From Flaveria trinervia (lineage: Eukaryota; Streptophyta; Magnoliopsida; Asterales; Asteraceae): DNA of 64,000 bases. How positions within the stretch are numbered: the stretch's first letter is position 1; each line of letters begins with the position of its first letter. Shown piece by piece: positions 1-9,775 of the stretch. Made by a program: the position numbers and the translations under genes. Location of the stretch: assembly GCA_025506515.1 (NCBI GenBank), contig CM046443.1, positions 21,483,355-21,547,354 on the forward strand, in the 5' to 3' direction. The notes under the pieces are model-generated. The model was not told the DNA's origin, did not search any database, and saw nothing but the letters and a program-made list of their open reading frames with translations.

Positions 1-1180
1 TCTTCACTCAGTTGGTTAATTGGATTCATAACATCACATGCCAAGGTTTTGGCACCCGTCTCTTGCCTATGCTTCATCCTAAATAAGTAGATAAACATGG
101 TAGTTTATTGTTATCAAAATTCAAATAATTTTTTATAATGAAGAAGTGATATTTATGGAAATTAAATTAAATAAATAGATAAACATGGTAATTTATTGTT
201 ATCAAAATTCAAATAATTTTGAGTTTTTTCTGAAGCGAGTGTTGGCAGAAAAATTATTTATCAAAATGAGTGATTCTAAAAATATTTACCAACATGGGTA
301 TTTCTTAAAAAAACTCATTTTCTCACTCTTATTGTATAACATAAAACATTTATATTTAATAAATGTTCATTAAGAAATTATAAGTGAAACGTGTTAAAAA
401 TATTCCTAATTAATTTTTCATCTTAAAATTTTTATATTGTTTTCATTATAACTTTCCTTTAAATTTAGTTATCCAATTCTTTTTCTTATGGTAAAAACTT
501 TCTTTAACTATTATTAATCTAATATTGTTAAATGTTTTAATATTTTAACTTTTTAAATGTATTCACCGACTTAAATTATTAAATGATTCTCGTATCGTTT
601 GGCTACAAAGAACTCTTAAAAAATATATATTAATTTATTTCAGGATTGTTGATCATGTTAAGAGTTCCCGTATAAATAGTATTTTATATAAAGTTTGATT
701 TTGTTTTTAATTTAAAAATAAAAATAGTACTTGATAAAAAGTTTTCGCATAAATATAATGTAATAATTAATAAATTAACTACATAAAAAACTGTTTTTGA
801 CACTTTAGAATAATATTTCATTATTATTAAGACCATTTTGAATAATATAAGTTACTTAAAATATTTTAAAAAAGTAAATTTTAAAACTATTTAAAAACTA
901 AAGTTTAATATATAAAGTTTAAAACAATTTAATGTTTTACGGCAGTGAATTAATACAAAAGTTATAACTTTTTCCTTACGTTTTTCTTAAGAACATTTTT
1001 ATTTTAAAATAGCTTATCCAATTAAATAGAAGTGTAAAAATAAAAATTTTAAAAATATTCATTTTCGTAAATATTTTTCAAACCACCTATTTTGGTAAAT
1101 AATTTTTACAATAACACTATTTTAGTACTTTATTATCTTCTCACTTTTATCTAGTAAAGTATCAAACAATTTATCTAGGG
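1..1180. other. AT-rich spacer without a recognisable gene
   Basis: Strongly AT-rich sequence with short homopolymer runs and no open frame that resembles a protein. The only structure I can support is a local direct repeat near its left end, listed separately. It could be decayed transposon or intergenic DNA. Confidence 0.6.
81..220. repeat. 52-bp imperfect direct repeat, two copies
   Basis: Positions 81-132 and 169-220 match over about 52 bp with two differences. Both contain GATAAACATGGTA followed by TTTATTGTTATCAAAATTC. The offset is 88 bp. No coding meaning is visible; it looks like a local duplication. Confidence 0.8.
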
Positions 1181-1199
1181 TTAAGCGACAAGAACCCCA

Positions 1200-1285
1200 T
1201 ATCGCACGTATCGCACATATCGCACGTATCGCACATATCGCACGTATCGCACATATCGCATGTATCGCACATACTGCACATATAG
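1200..1285. repeat. Short tandem repeat, about 18-bp unit
   Basis: Alternating ATCGCACGT and ATCGCACAT units run from 1200 to about 1285, about four to five 18-bp periods, with decay at the right end. The small minus-strand reading frame across it (repeating Tyr-Val-Arg) is only a product of the repeat. Confidence 0.9.
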
Positions 1286-2036
1286 AGTAGTCACTAGGAC
1301 AGACTCCCCTTGTGTGTGTGAACTCTTATGGGTCAGCCAAAATCGCACGCTGTATAACACACAGTAATTAGGAAACCGCACGTATTGGAGCAGTCACCAA
1401 GACTGAACTCCTACTATGTGTATGGACCCTTATGAATTAGCCAAAATCGCACATTGTAAATACACACATAGTTGAACTAACAACTCTCAATGTGTTATGA
1501 ACCTTCCTTCATTTGCTTGCAAGCCTTTTCATACAGTCATTCATTCATTAATGCATGCAATCATTCATTACGTTCCTCTGTCATTATCCTCCACTTTATG
1601 TTACATAATACTTCATTTCATTCGTTAACATTCATCGTAAAGTCATGGGAAGACACATACATAAATAGGAACATCAGCAAGGTCATGCAAATCTTATACA
1701 TACCAACATGCACACATCATACATCACATATACCATCATGTATAACATCATCAATCACACATCATATGCACCATCATAAACATACAATATCGCACATCAC
1801 CATTCCTGCCCATCATCATCTATAACCTCAAAGGTCAAAACCTACATCTGCACTTTTCCCGAAAGTCAGATAATAAACTATGTTCATTCAGGCGTATGGA
1901 CCCTATTCAGTCGTAGGGTCTTCCATGCGTATGAGAACACCAAGGCGAATGGACTCTATGGGCGATTGAACACTTAGGCGTATGGTCATCCAGTCGCATA
2001 ACCTCCAGTCGCATGACTCCCACGCGTATGAACCTC

Positions 2037-2245
2037 AGTTGCATGGTATTCGGGCACATGGACCTCAGTTGCATGGTATTCGGGCACATGGACCTCAGTT
2101 GCCTGACCTTCATCCGCATTCCTTTTAGTCCCATGACCCTCATCCATATTTCCTTCAATCACATGGCCCTCATCCGCATTTCCTTCAATCGCATGGCACT
2201 CATCCGCATTTCCTTCAATCGCATGACCATCATGCGTATGACCCT
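2037..2245. repeat. 30-bp minisatellite with degenerate GCATGG motifs
   Basis: Two 30-bp register blocks are visible. One at about 2037-2100 has units built on TTGCATGGTATTCGGGCACA. The other at about 2145-2235 has units built on TCCTTCAATCGCATGG and CATCCGCATT. Looser copies carrying TCGCATG or GCGTATG extend from about 1890 to 2345. Reading frames on both strands across it are repetitive and probably not genes. Confidence 0.85.
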
Positions 2246-2916
2246 CAGTCGCATGGCATCCATGCGCATGGACTTCAGTCGCACGCCCTTCGGCTGTATG
2301 GTCTCCAGTCGCTTGCCATTCGGGCGCACGGAGCTCCAGTCGCACGAGCCTTAGTTGAGTGCATAATGCAGTTCATCCCAAACATAATCTGCACTTTTCG
2401 GCCTCCAAACCCTCCCAAACCTGTTCTAAGCCCAAATCAACCATCCTAAATCTTAGAAACACATACCACAACACTATTCAAGTACACACAAGCCCCGAAA
2501 ACAAACTCTACTTGCATCACACACAAACACATACATACGGTTCAACACACACACACTTAAAAAACGGGTTTACTACGTGTTCCAGCCCTAAAATACTTGA
2601 AAACGTGTAAAAGAGGGGTCCTAGAACTCACCTTGAAAGCCTCTTCGAGTAGAGCTTCTCACAAACTCGTTTGCCTTCGACTTTTGCACATTGATTCTTC
2701 AAATACCCTAGGTTTTTATTCTTTTTCCTTTCACTCTCTCTCTCTAACCAAATGAAAAGGGGAGAATGAGGGAGAACGGGCTGCCATGCCACTTTTATAA
2801 CCCCAATCCACCAAAGATTTCCCATTTTGGCATGTTTGGTTCCTCGACTTTGGGCTTTATTTCTTTTCTTTCTTTTTCCTCTTTCTTTGGTTCAAAGGAA
2901 ATAACCGGGTGTTATA

Positions 2917-3299
2917 TGGAGTGTCAGAGACAATACTTATATCCACTGGTTTATAGTAGTGTCTTCAGAAGGTTAAATGGTTTCGGAAGAACAAGTTCTT
3001 CTGAAGCCACTTATACTTTGGAAGAGGCTACTTCTTCCGAGGCTTGATGGACTTCTTCTGTTCTTCATACTTCAGAAGTTTACTTTTGATCTTTTCTTCT
3101 AAGACTTGATCTTCGGAAGTGAACACTTTGTCTTCGGAACTAGAGTTTGTCTTCGGAAGTTGAACTTTCACTTTGTCTTCGGAAGAACTCTATTTCCTTC
3201 GGAAGTTCCATACTTGGCTTCGAAAGTATTTTATTAGATGCACCAAAATATTCTAAGTGATTTGGTTTTGGTTGCACCAGCCTTCTTCTTGATCCAACA
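2917..3299 (-). mobile_element. Probable solo Copia LTR
   Basis: On the minus strand the segment starts TGTTGGATCAAG and ends GACACTCCA, giving TG...CA ends over 383 bp. The flanking pentamers are TTATA (2912-2916) and TAATA (3300-3304), one mismatch apart, as expected of an old target-site duplication. No internal region is attached on either side, so it is a solo LTR. It is packed with CTTCGGAAG-type motifs like those in the Copia-1 LTR, which suggests a related family. Confidence 0.6.
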
Positions 3300-3499
3300 T
3301 AATAATTTACGTTCATTATTTGAATCACACCACGCAAAGTCACATCATACTACGTAATAAGAAACATAAGGAAACATATCATGAACATACATATTATCAC
3401 ATAAACATCACATACCCCATCACGCATCATCATAACATCATGTATCATCCATTCACAAACACATACACATGCTCCAAGAACAAGTCATCATAGAACATA

Positions 3500-3630
3500 A
3501 TCGACCCTTCACGGGACAACGGGGGTTCGGAGGCGGTAGCCCCTGACATCGGTGTCCTAGGGGCAGCAGCCCCTAGTGGAGTCCAAGGGGCAATGCCCCT
3601 GGCTAGGGCCGGGTTTCCAGGTCAGCGCGA
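3500..3630. repeat. GC-rich island with two short hairpins
   Basis: In otherwise AT-rich DNA this stretch holds two clear inverted repeats. The first has arms CTAGGGGC (3557-3564) and GCCCCTAG (3569-3576) around AGCA. The second has arms AGGGGC (3586-3591) and GCCCCT (3595-3600) around AAT. It sits in the decayed LTR-B. Confidence 0.75.
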
Positions 3631-3904
3631 AGAAATTTTATTTTAAACATTTATATAACACATTTTGTTATAGAAAAATCGATCTTCCTATTATAAACTC
3701 TTAAAATCTTGGTCATTTAAATCGTATATTTAGTATGCATTTCCAGCCCCAAACTAGTTTATAACCTTTAAAATAGGGGATCTAGAACTCACCTGGACTT
3801 GATGAGTAGCTTCTTAATCAAGTTTTCAAAGCAAGGGTCACACTACACAACCTACAGATAAGTTAGCACTCAAAGGAGTTAATTTCTGCCTAATGTCACT
3901 GCTA

Positions 3905-4140
3905 ATTTCACTACAAGATCAGCAGTTTTACTGCTAGTTTCACCGGCAGTTTCGCTGCTAGTTTCACCAGTAGTTTCGCTAGTAGTTTCGTTGGCATCTT
4001 CACTGCCAGTTTTGCTCCAAGTTTTGTCCAATTTTCGTTGGATAACCATGTCTGCGAATCTACAGTTTCGCAGAAAGTCTTCATACTTTCACTGGATGAC
4101 AACATAATTTCGCTGGATGAACACCCAGTTTCGCAGAACG
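3905..4140. repeat. Degenerate 15-bp repeat with GTTTCGCTG motif
   Basis: Recurring units such as GCTAGTTTCACCGGCA and AGTTTCGCTGCTAG appear about every 15 bp from 3905 to about 4010, with looser copies to 4140. It occupies a place in LTR-B similar to the repeat arrays in LTR-A and the Gypsy-3 LTR. Confidence 0.7.
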
Positions 4141-4679
4141 GGCTGAAATTACGAACCAACCCATTTTTTGACCAAAAACTTCAATCTTTTACACCCAAAA
4201 CCTTGGTTTATCACCCGATAAGCTATATCTAATCTTCTTACATCTTTCTTAAAAAACGTGAGCTTTGAGTGATTCTTTGCCACTTTCAAAACCCCCAAGC
4301 CCTATAATCCGGGTTTACCCTCAAATAAACTATTAAACAATGTTTCATACGTGGATTCTTGGTCTTTTCCTATTGTTTGGAGGCCCATGAACACTAATTT
4401 TCAATCTCTTGATCAACTGAGCTTTGAATCACCACTTTATCTACACTTTCTCTCTACACACACACTCTCTCTAAAAGTTGGGTGTTTAGTTGCAAATGAG
4501 AGTGGCTCAAGTTGATCCGTTTATATATACCAGGTGTTTCGGAGACCTTAAACTCGCTGAACACATAACCCGCAAGGTCTACTCAGTCCATACTCCATTT
4601 CTCGCTTATTTCCTTTGAATAATCCCAGCTAAGTCCATTATTATTAATTGGCTCGTTTCGAGTTATTCCGGGCGTTACA

Positions 4680-6959
4680 CCATGTCTCCATACACATTTC
4701 TTGCTTAATTATTTTATCTTTAATCTGAACCTTCTATCATTTAGATGAATGATTGTTACCATTGCACGAATTGTTAATAATGTAAATGTAAACATGAAGA
4801 ATGTATTGAATTGTTTGAAAATAAACATAACAATGACCTTCTATAAACATTCCAATCTAACCTAATAATGCTTTACATGTGATGACACATATCGTTTCCA
4901 CAAGCCATCTCACCTTAGTTTTCCCGCCCATACAATTTATTTCATTTTAAAGAGACAAATAACTAATTTCTGAATTTTTCTTTTTATCTGTCTATATATT
5001 ATAAATCCAAGTCGTTTTTTATTCAAGATGTTTTTAAAAATATTTACTTATTAAATAAAAACAAAGTATTTTGACTAAAATATACTTTTTTAAAATCAAA
5101 ATTGTCTAATACTATGATTTTTTCTAAAATAACGAAACTTTTTTAAATTATGAATATTTTAAAATCAATATTTTTAAAAGATAAAAGTTTTATATAAAAA
5201 TATTTACAAAACAAACTTAAAGTTTTTAAATAGTGAGATATTGATTATAAATTGAGCTATTCTCAAAGCAATAAATTTTTTAAATGAAAGATTTTAAAAT
5301 AGTAAAACTATTCTATTTAGCTAATCAAAGTATTTTTATTGTTTTATAATTTCCAACTTTTCACTAATAAGCATTTAATATTTTTTTATTTAACTTGTGT
5401 AACACATGGGGTTAATACACGATGTTTTAGCCAAATATTGTTTGTATAAAAAAATTATAATAACATGTAATAGAAATCAAACTATAGTATGCAACAAGAG
5501 TAATTAAAGTAATAAGTATGGATTATATTTTGCTAAGTACACATAATAAACTTAAAGATTTTATAACTTGATTGATTCATCTTATGACATTGGCAAGATC
5601 TTTTAAAATTCCTTGCTTAAGACAAGATTAATTTTAAATAGTTTTCGGATTGAATTATTTAGAAAAATTCTTGCATATGACATAATTTTTATTTTTATTT
5701 TCCTTTTAAGACAAAAATAGTGAATGCTATTTTCTCACTGGTATAACGATGGTAAGTAGATTTAAGAGTCATAGAGTGTGTGTGAATGGTATTGTGTAGT
5801 TGTGTATGTTTAAGTGTATAATATTACATAAATTTACCAATTTTTATTTTCTGCTCAAAACTTTAATTAGTTGGACATGACTTTGACTTAATTAGGAGCC
5901 TATAGTTCGCTTCTTCTTTATGTGTTGTAAATTATTTTTATTCTCTACACACTATAGAATTATATTGACTATTATATAATCTCTTGTAATATACGGGACT
6001 ATAACCTAATTTAATATAAGAGACTACAAACCCTGTATATTACCTAATACTATTATTTCTCTAACAGACCACATGGTAATATTAGAACAATACTATCAAT
6101 TTGACACCATATTCGACTACCTTTGCCACTTGGCAGCTTCATTTTAACTAAAATTAAAAACACCTGGGTCTAAAGAAAATTTCAACTAAGGGAAGCATGT
6201 TTTTAGGTGACTAGAACATTAAAATCATTCCAAAACCCTAATACCCCTTCTCATGTTGAAAAAATGAAACCTCCTTCTCACACATATTATTTCCCCGCAG
6301 ACCACCTCACTAATGTAGCTTTCTTCCTCCATCCACCATCGGGTCCACTAATGAAGATTTAGGTACTCACGAATTGTTCTCCATGGAAGTGAGATCGATG
6401 CCAATCCAACAAGCTCACCGAAACAAATGTTGTCGATATTGGTATAGAGGTAGGTTTACGGTTTACTTCAAGAAAAACTTGTCCCTTATTGGATCCAAGT
6501 TAGTTCCGCCGGAGTTGGCATTAAAGTCGCCACAGTTGTCTGTACTTGGCGAGATCTGGCCCATGTTTTAAAATTTTAACCAAGCGAACTTAGTTTTAAC
6601 ATCGAAACTTGATTCGAACATGATGCCAAAGAATGTGATCACAGGCATACAGTTTCTGCTTTTGGTGTAGACGATAGTTGTGATTGTGTAGATTTAACAT
6701 GTGTATATGTACGTGTGAGTTTTGTTGTTTTCAAGAGTGACAATGCTGAGATCTTATTTTTTATTTATTACTTTTTCTGTTCAAAGTTCAATGCTTCAAA
6801 TGCTAATTAGTTTTTTCACGCTTTCGTATCTAATTGATGCATGGTTTAGACATCCAACTCAAGGATATCCCAAACGATACATGTAACGACTTTTTATTCT
6901 TAATATCCATCACTATTTTAAAGATTACTAAATATTTTGTGTGTTATTGAACAATTAAT
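4680..6959. other. AT-rich spacer, no gene supported
   Basis: About 2.3 kb of AT-rich sequence without domains, LTR ends or tRNA-like folds that I can recognise. A 65-codon frame at 6374-6571 is slightly less AT-rich than its surroundings but shows no known motif and no splice context I would trust. Confidence 0.5.
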
Positions 6960-7240
6960 ACATGAACGCTTATAGTACATAAATATGAATAGATTGTTTA
7001 TAGCATATAAAATTAAATATGTTGAAATAATACTAAATGTCATTTCATTGCAATAAATATTCAAGTAACATAATAAAGTCTTTCATTATTCTTCTTGGTC
7101 TAAGTCCTATATGAGCATAAAAATCTTTTAATCTGTATCCTGAAATCATATAAGAAAGTAACGGATCAGCTAATGAATTAGTCGGTGAGTAAAACATAGG
7201 TTTGAATACATATATACATTGATTAATTAGATTGAAAACA
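6960..7240 (-). mobile_element. Worn fragment of a Gypsy-2-like LTR
   Basis: The order and spacing of short blocks match the left part of the Gypsy-2 LTRs (34240-34480 and 37800-38040): TTGTTTATAGCA, GTTGAAATAATA, a CATT-rich stretch, TCCTATATGAGCAT, then GGTGAGTAAAACAT and TACATA. Identity is low with many indels, so this is an old relative rather than a copy of Gypsy-2. Confidence 0.5.
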
Positions 7241-7260
7241 ATTCAATTCACATGACAATA

Positions 7261-8527
7261 TGTAACATCCAGAGATTTTAAAGGACAAGAAAGAAAGTAT
7301 AGAAGTGCGGAAAAAGGAAGAAAACATAATTTAACCCAAGTTGAGGGTTAAATGTATTAAAAAGGACAAAAAAATAAAAGTGGGTGCAAAGGTGAAGAAA
7401 ATAAAAGAAGAATTCAAATTCATGGTTAGAGAGAGAAAGAGCAGAGCTCTCGGGTTTTGAAGAAAAAAAAAGAAGAATTCAAATTAATGGTGAGAATTCA
7501 TCATCTTAAGTTGTTATTGACCGATTATAGTCTCAGTTATGTGCTTATGTGTGTTTGTGTGTTCGGTTGTGTGTGTTTTAGTGGGTTTCTAGGTGGTCAA
7601 ACTCAATTGCATTCGTGTTTGAAGAAGCTCATCCGAAAGTTGTCAAAGGGGAGTTCTACAACCCCCTTTTACCTGTTTTATATGATTTTGGGGCTAGAAA
7701 TGCGTGTATATATGTTTTTATAGAAGTGGGTTTTGAACCCATATGTTTATGTGTGAATGAATGCAGGTGGTGTATGATTTGGGTGAATGATGATGTTTTG
7801 ATCATGTTTTATGCATGTTTTGTTTCTTCGAATGTTAGTACTAAGCTTAAAAGATGATGAATTGATGATTTTGGGGACTGATGTTGTTGATCAGTGTAAG
7901 TTGGTTGTCCATACGCCAAAAATATGACCCATGCGCCTAGATTATGCTGAAATTGACTAAGTGTCCAATGCGTCCAAAATGCCCATGCGCCCAGGCACTC
8001 ATGCGCCTGCATAGTGCCCATTCGCCTAAAATTTTGCCAGAATGACTAAGTGTTAGGTCATGCGCCCAAATAGTGTCAATACACCTGAAAGTTCCCATGC
8101 GTCTAAGTGTTCCTATGCCCCTGAAAGGCCTTGCGCATGCATAGTGCCCATGCACATGCATAGTGCTTATGCGCCTATGACTTAGAATATTTATTGAAAT
8201 TTTGGGAAAAAGTTAAGTGTTAGCCTATGACTTGGGATGTTCCTGGGGTGATGTAAATTAACTTTATGATGTTGTATTTGATGTGTATGATGACGCCATG
8301 TATGGTTATGTATGTTTTTGTTATGTTCCTTGTTATGTATGTTTATTTTTTTAGCTTTGCATGGTATGTTTAATATTAATAAACGTAAATTAGTATGTAA
8401 TAAAAAGTGGAAGATAATGAAAACAGGAACCTAAAGAATGAATGAATGAATGCATTAATGAATGAAAGTAAGCAAAGTCTTGCAAGAAATGTATGGAGGT
8501 TCATACCCAATGAATGGTGTTAGCTCA
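7261..8527 (+). mobile_element. Gypsy-3 LTR, left part (host of Copia-1)
   Basis: It begins TGTAACATCCAGAG, a typical Gypsy LTR start, and includes at 7645-7710 the block shared with LTR-A and LTR-B on the other strand. It contains a CATGCGCC motif array and is cut at 8527 by Copia-1. The continuation without the insertion is seen at 57423-57794, where the target GGTGTTGGCTCA runs on into ACTGTGTACGGG. No Gypsy-3 internal region remains in the window. Confidence 0.65.
7909..8185 (+). repeat. Degenerate CATGCGCC motif array in the Gypsy-3 LTR
   Basis: Roughly a dozen motifs of the type CATGCGCC, CATTCGCC, CATGCGTC or TATGCGCC are spaced 15-35 bp apart and separated by AT-rich spacers such as AGTGCCCATG. 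The second duplication copy begins inside this array at 12327. Confidence 0.8.
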
Positions 8528-9314
8528 TGTAGAGATTATATAAAGAGGATGAAGCAACCAAGCACCCAAAGTCTTTCTGCATGCATGTTGCACAAGTGCA
8601 TTGAAGAAGAATGCTTCGGAAGTTTCACACATTCAATAGAAATACTCTAAGTGTGAAATCTTCCAAAGCCAAGACCAATATCTTCCTAAGCCAAATATGA
8701 AGTCTTCCGAAGCACAACTCTTGAAGACAAATTTCTTTCGAAGACTTTTAACAACATGCTTTATCTGATGTACTTTTCCATAAAGTTGGACCCCTTTCCG
8801 CTGCAACTCTGTAAAGTCACCAACTTACATGAGTTGCTGAAAAGGTTTATGCTTTTGGTAACTATACATTAAAGTCATGAGTCTGTAAAATTTCTACTTC
8901 ATGTACTTCATCCTTTTTGTTATAGATAAGAATGTGAGCTATGACATGTCATAGTCATAAAGTCACAAGGCAATCTGCCTTTTTGACTCTATAATTAATT
9001 TTGTTTTATGTCTAGCCAATTGTATCAAGCTGGCTTTCAAAGTATGGCCGGCTGTAGGATGTAGTATAAGTATCTCATGTTCTTGTACCTTTATTTTATG
9101 CTTTGTAACACTTGTAATAGAACATTAAGAAAGCAATATACTCTAACATTGAAAACCATCTCCTTCTGTATCTTACTCTTGTGTTTTTTCTCTTAATTAC
9201 TTGTGTTCTTAGTGTCTTTACTTGTGGTTAATCCAGTTCACTATTTGATTAAGTTAAGTTACTCTCCTCTTTGTGTTGTTGTGTTGTAAGTGACCACCCT
9301 TCAACGGTCCTGCA
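8528..9314 (+). repeat. Copia-1 5' LTR (copy A)
   Basis: 787 bp from TGTAGAGATT to GGTCCTGCA, followed two bases later by the tRNA primer site. It contains CTTCGGAAG/CTTCCGAAG motifs (about 8610-8750), a perfect 16-bp palindrome CTATGACATGTCATAG (8939-8954) and a TATA-like TATAAG (9065-9070). The flank just before it reads GTTAGCTCA. The expected target duplication is lost at the other end. Confidence 0.88.
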
Positions 9315-9316
9315 TT

Positions 9317-9329
9317 TGGTATCAGAGCA
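9317..9329 (+). promoter_or_regulatory. Copia-1 primer binding site
   Basis: TGGTATCAGAGCA lies two bases after the LTR end CA. The TGGTATCAGAGC core is the usual complement of the 3' end of plant initiator tRNA-Met. It is duplicated at about 13644-13656. Confidence 0.88.
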
Positions 9330-9398
9330 TTCCTGGTTCTTGATATAAGATCTCACCATCTTAAGATCCCTCACACACACAAATACTCAACTTTTCAA

Positions 9399-9775
9399 AT
9401 GGCAGCCATTTCCAAAAGCGATACGGAAACTGGAACCGTGAACAAATCCCCACTGATCACTCTTGAAGACTTTGATACCTAGGGCCTAAGAATGGAAAGT
9501 TTCATCAGGTCTCTAGACTTAAGAATGTGGAAGTCTGTTGAGAATGGACCTTACATACAAAGCACCCCTTCTGCTACTGGTGGTGGTATGATCCCCAAGG
9601 CTGTGGCAAACTACTCTGATGAAGACAGGAAGATAGTAGAGATTGATAGAAAAGCCATGACAGGCCTTCAGACTGCTCTTCCAAACTCTGTATACAAGGT
9701 TTCAAGAAATGCAAACAACTAAGCAACTGTGGGATGCATTGAAACTAATGTATGAGGGTTTCTATAAAGCAAAGG
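9399..9775 (+). pseudogene. gag: Copia-1 gag, 5' part (cut by Gypsy-1)
   Basis: The ATG at 9399 is the first after the PBS and opens a frame beginning MAAISKSDTETG. An in-frame TAG at 9480-9482 follows LEDFDT. The frame resumes with RMESFIRSLDLRMWKSVENG and a conserved Copia gag stretch with LQTALPNSVYK. One-base losses near 9700 shift the frame. The coding sequence is cut at 9775 by the Gypsy-1 insertion and continues at 26343. The product would be the capsid-type Gag that packages the RNA in cytoplasmic particles. Confidence 0.75.

Larger units (their letters stand above)
1180..2916 (-). mobile_element. Decayed Gypsy-type LTR fragment (LTR-A)
   Basis: The right end on the + strand reads AACCGGGTGTTATA, the complement of a Gypsy LTR start of the TGTAACACCCGG type with one change. 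Around 2580-2640 the minus strand has a block (GAGTTCTAGGACCCC, then TTTTAC, then GTTTT and GGGCTGGAA) that matches the Gypsy-3 LTR at 7645-7710 and LTR-B near 3700-3790. The fragment contains an 18-bp repeat, an imperfect duplication of roughly 110 bp (about 1290-1480) and a 30-bp minisatellite. No coding region, PBS or PPT is evident. The left boundary is approximate. Confidence 0.55.
3300..4679 (-). mobile_element. Decayed Gypsy-type LTR fragment (LTR-B)
   Basis: The right end is TTCCGGGCGTTACA at about 4666-4679; the minus-strand start TGTAACGCCCGGAA is typical of Gypsy LTRs. Near 3700-3790 the minus strand shares the block with GAGTTCTAGATCCCC and GGGGCTGGAA seen in LTR-A and Gypsy-3. 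It contains a GC-rich hairpin island and a degenerate 15-bp repeat. No PBS, PPT or coding region is seen. The left limit is taken from the edge of the solo Copia LTR and may be wrong. Confidence 0.5.

Noticed and set aside
1986..2345. Long repetitive frames on both strands
   Set aside because: Produced by a 30-bp minisatellite whose unit is a multiple of three; composition is not protein-like.
6374..6571. 65-codon frame that could be a host exon
   Set aside because: No recognisable motif, no convincing splice sites and no neighbouring exons; too short to claim.
7909..8185. CRISPR-like array
   Set aside because: Motifs are short, degenerate and unevenly spaced, lie in a plant LTR, and no cas genes exist.
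8610..8750. CTTCCGAAG motifs as heat-shock elements
   Set aside because: Heat-shock elements need GAA and TTC blocks separated by two bases; here spacing is one or three, so they do not fit.
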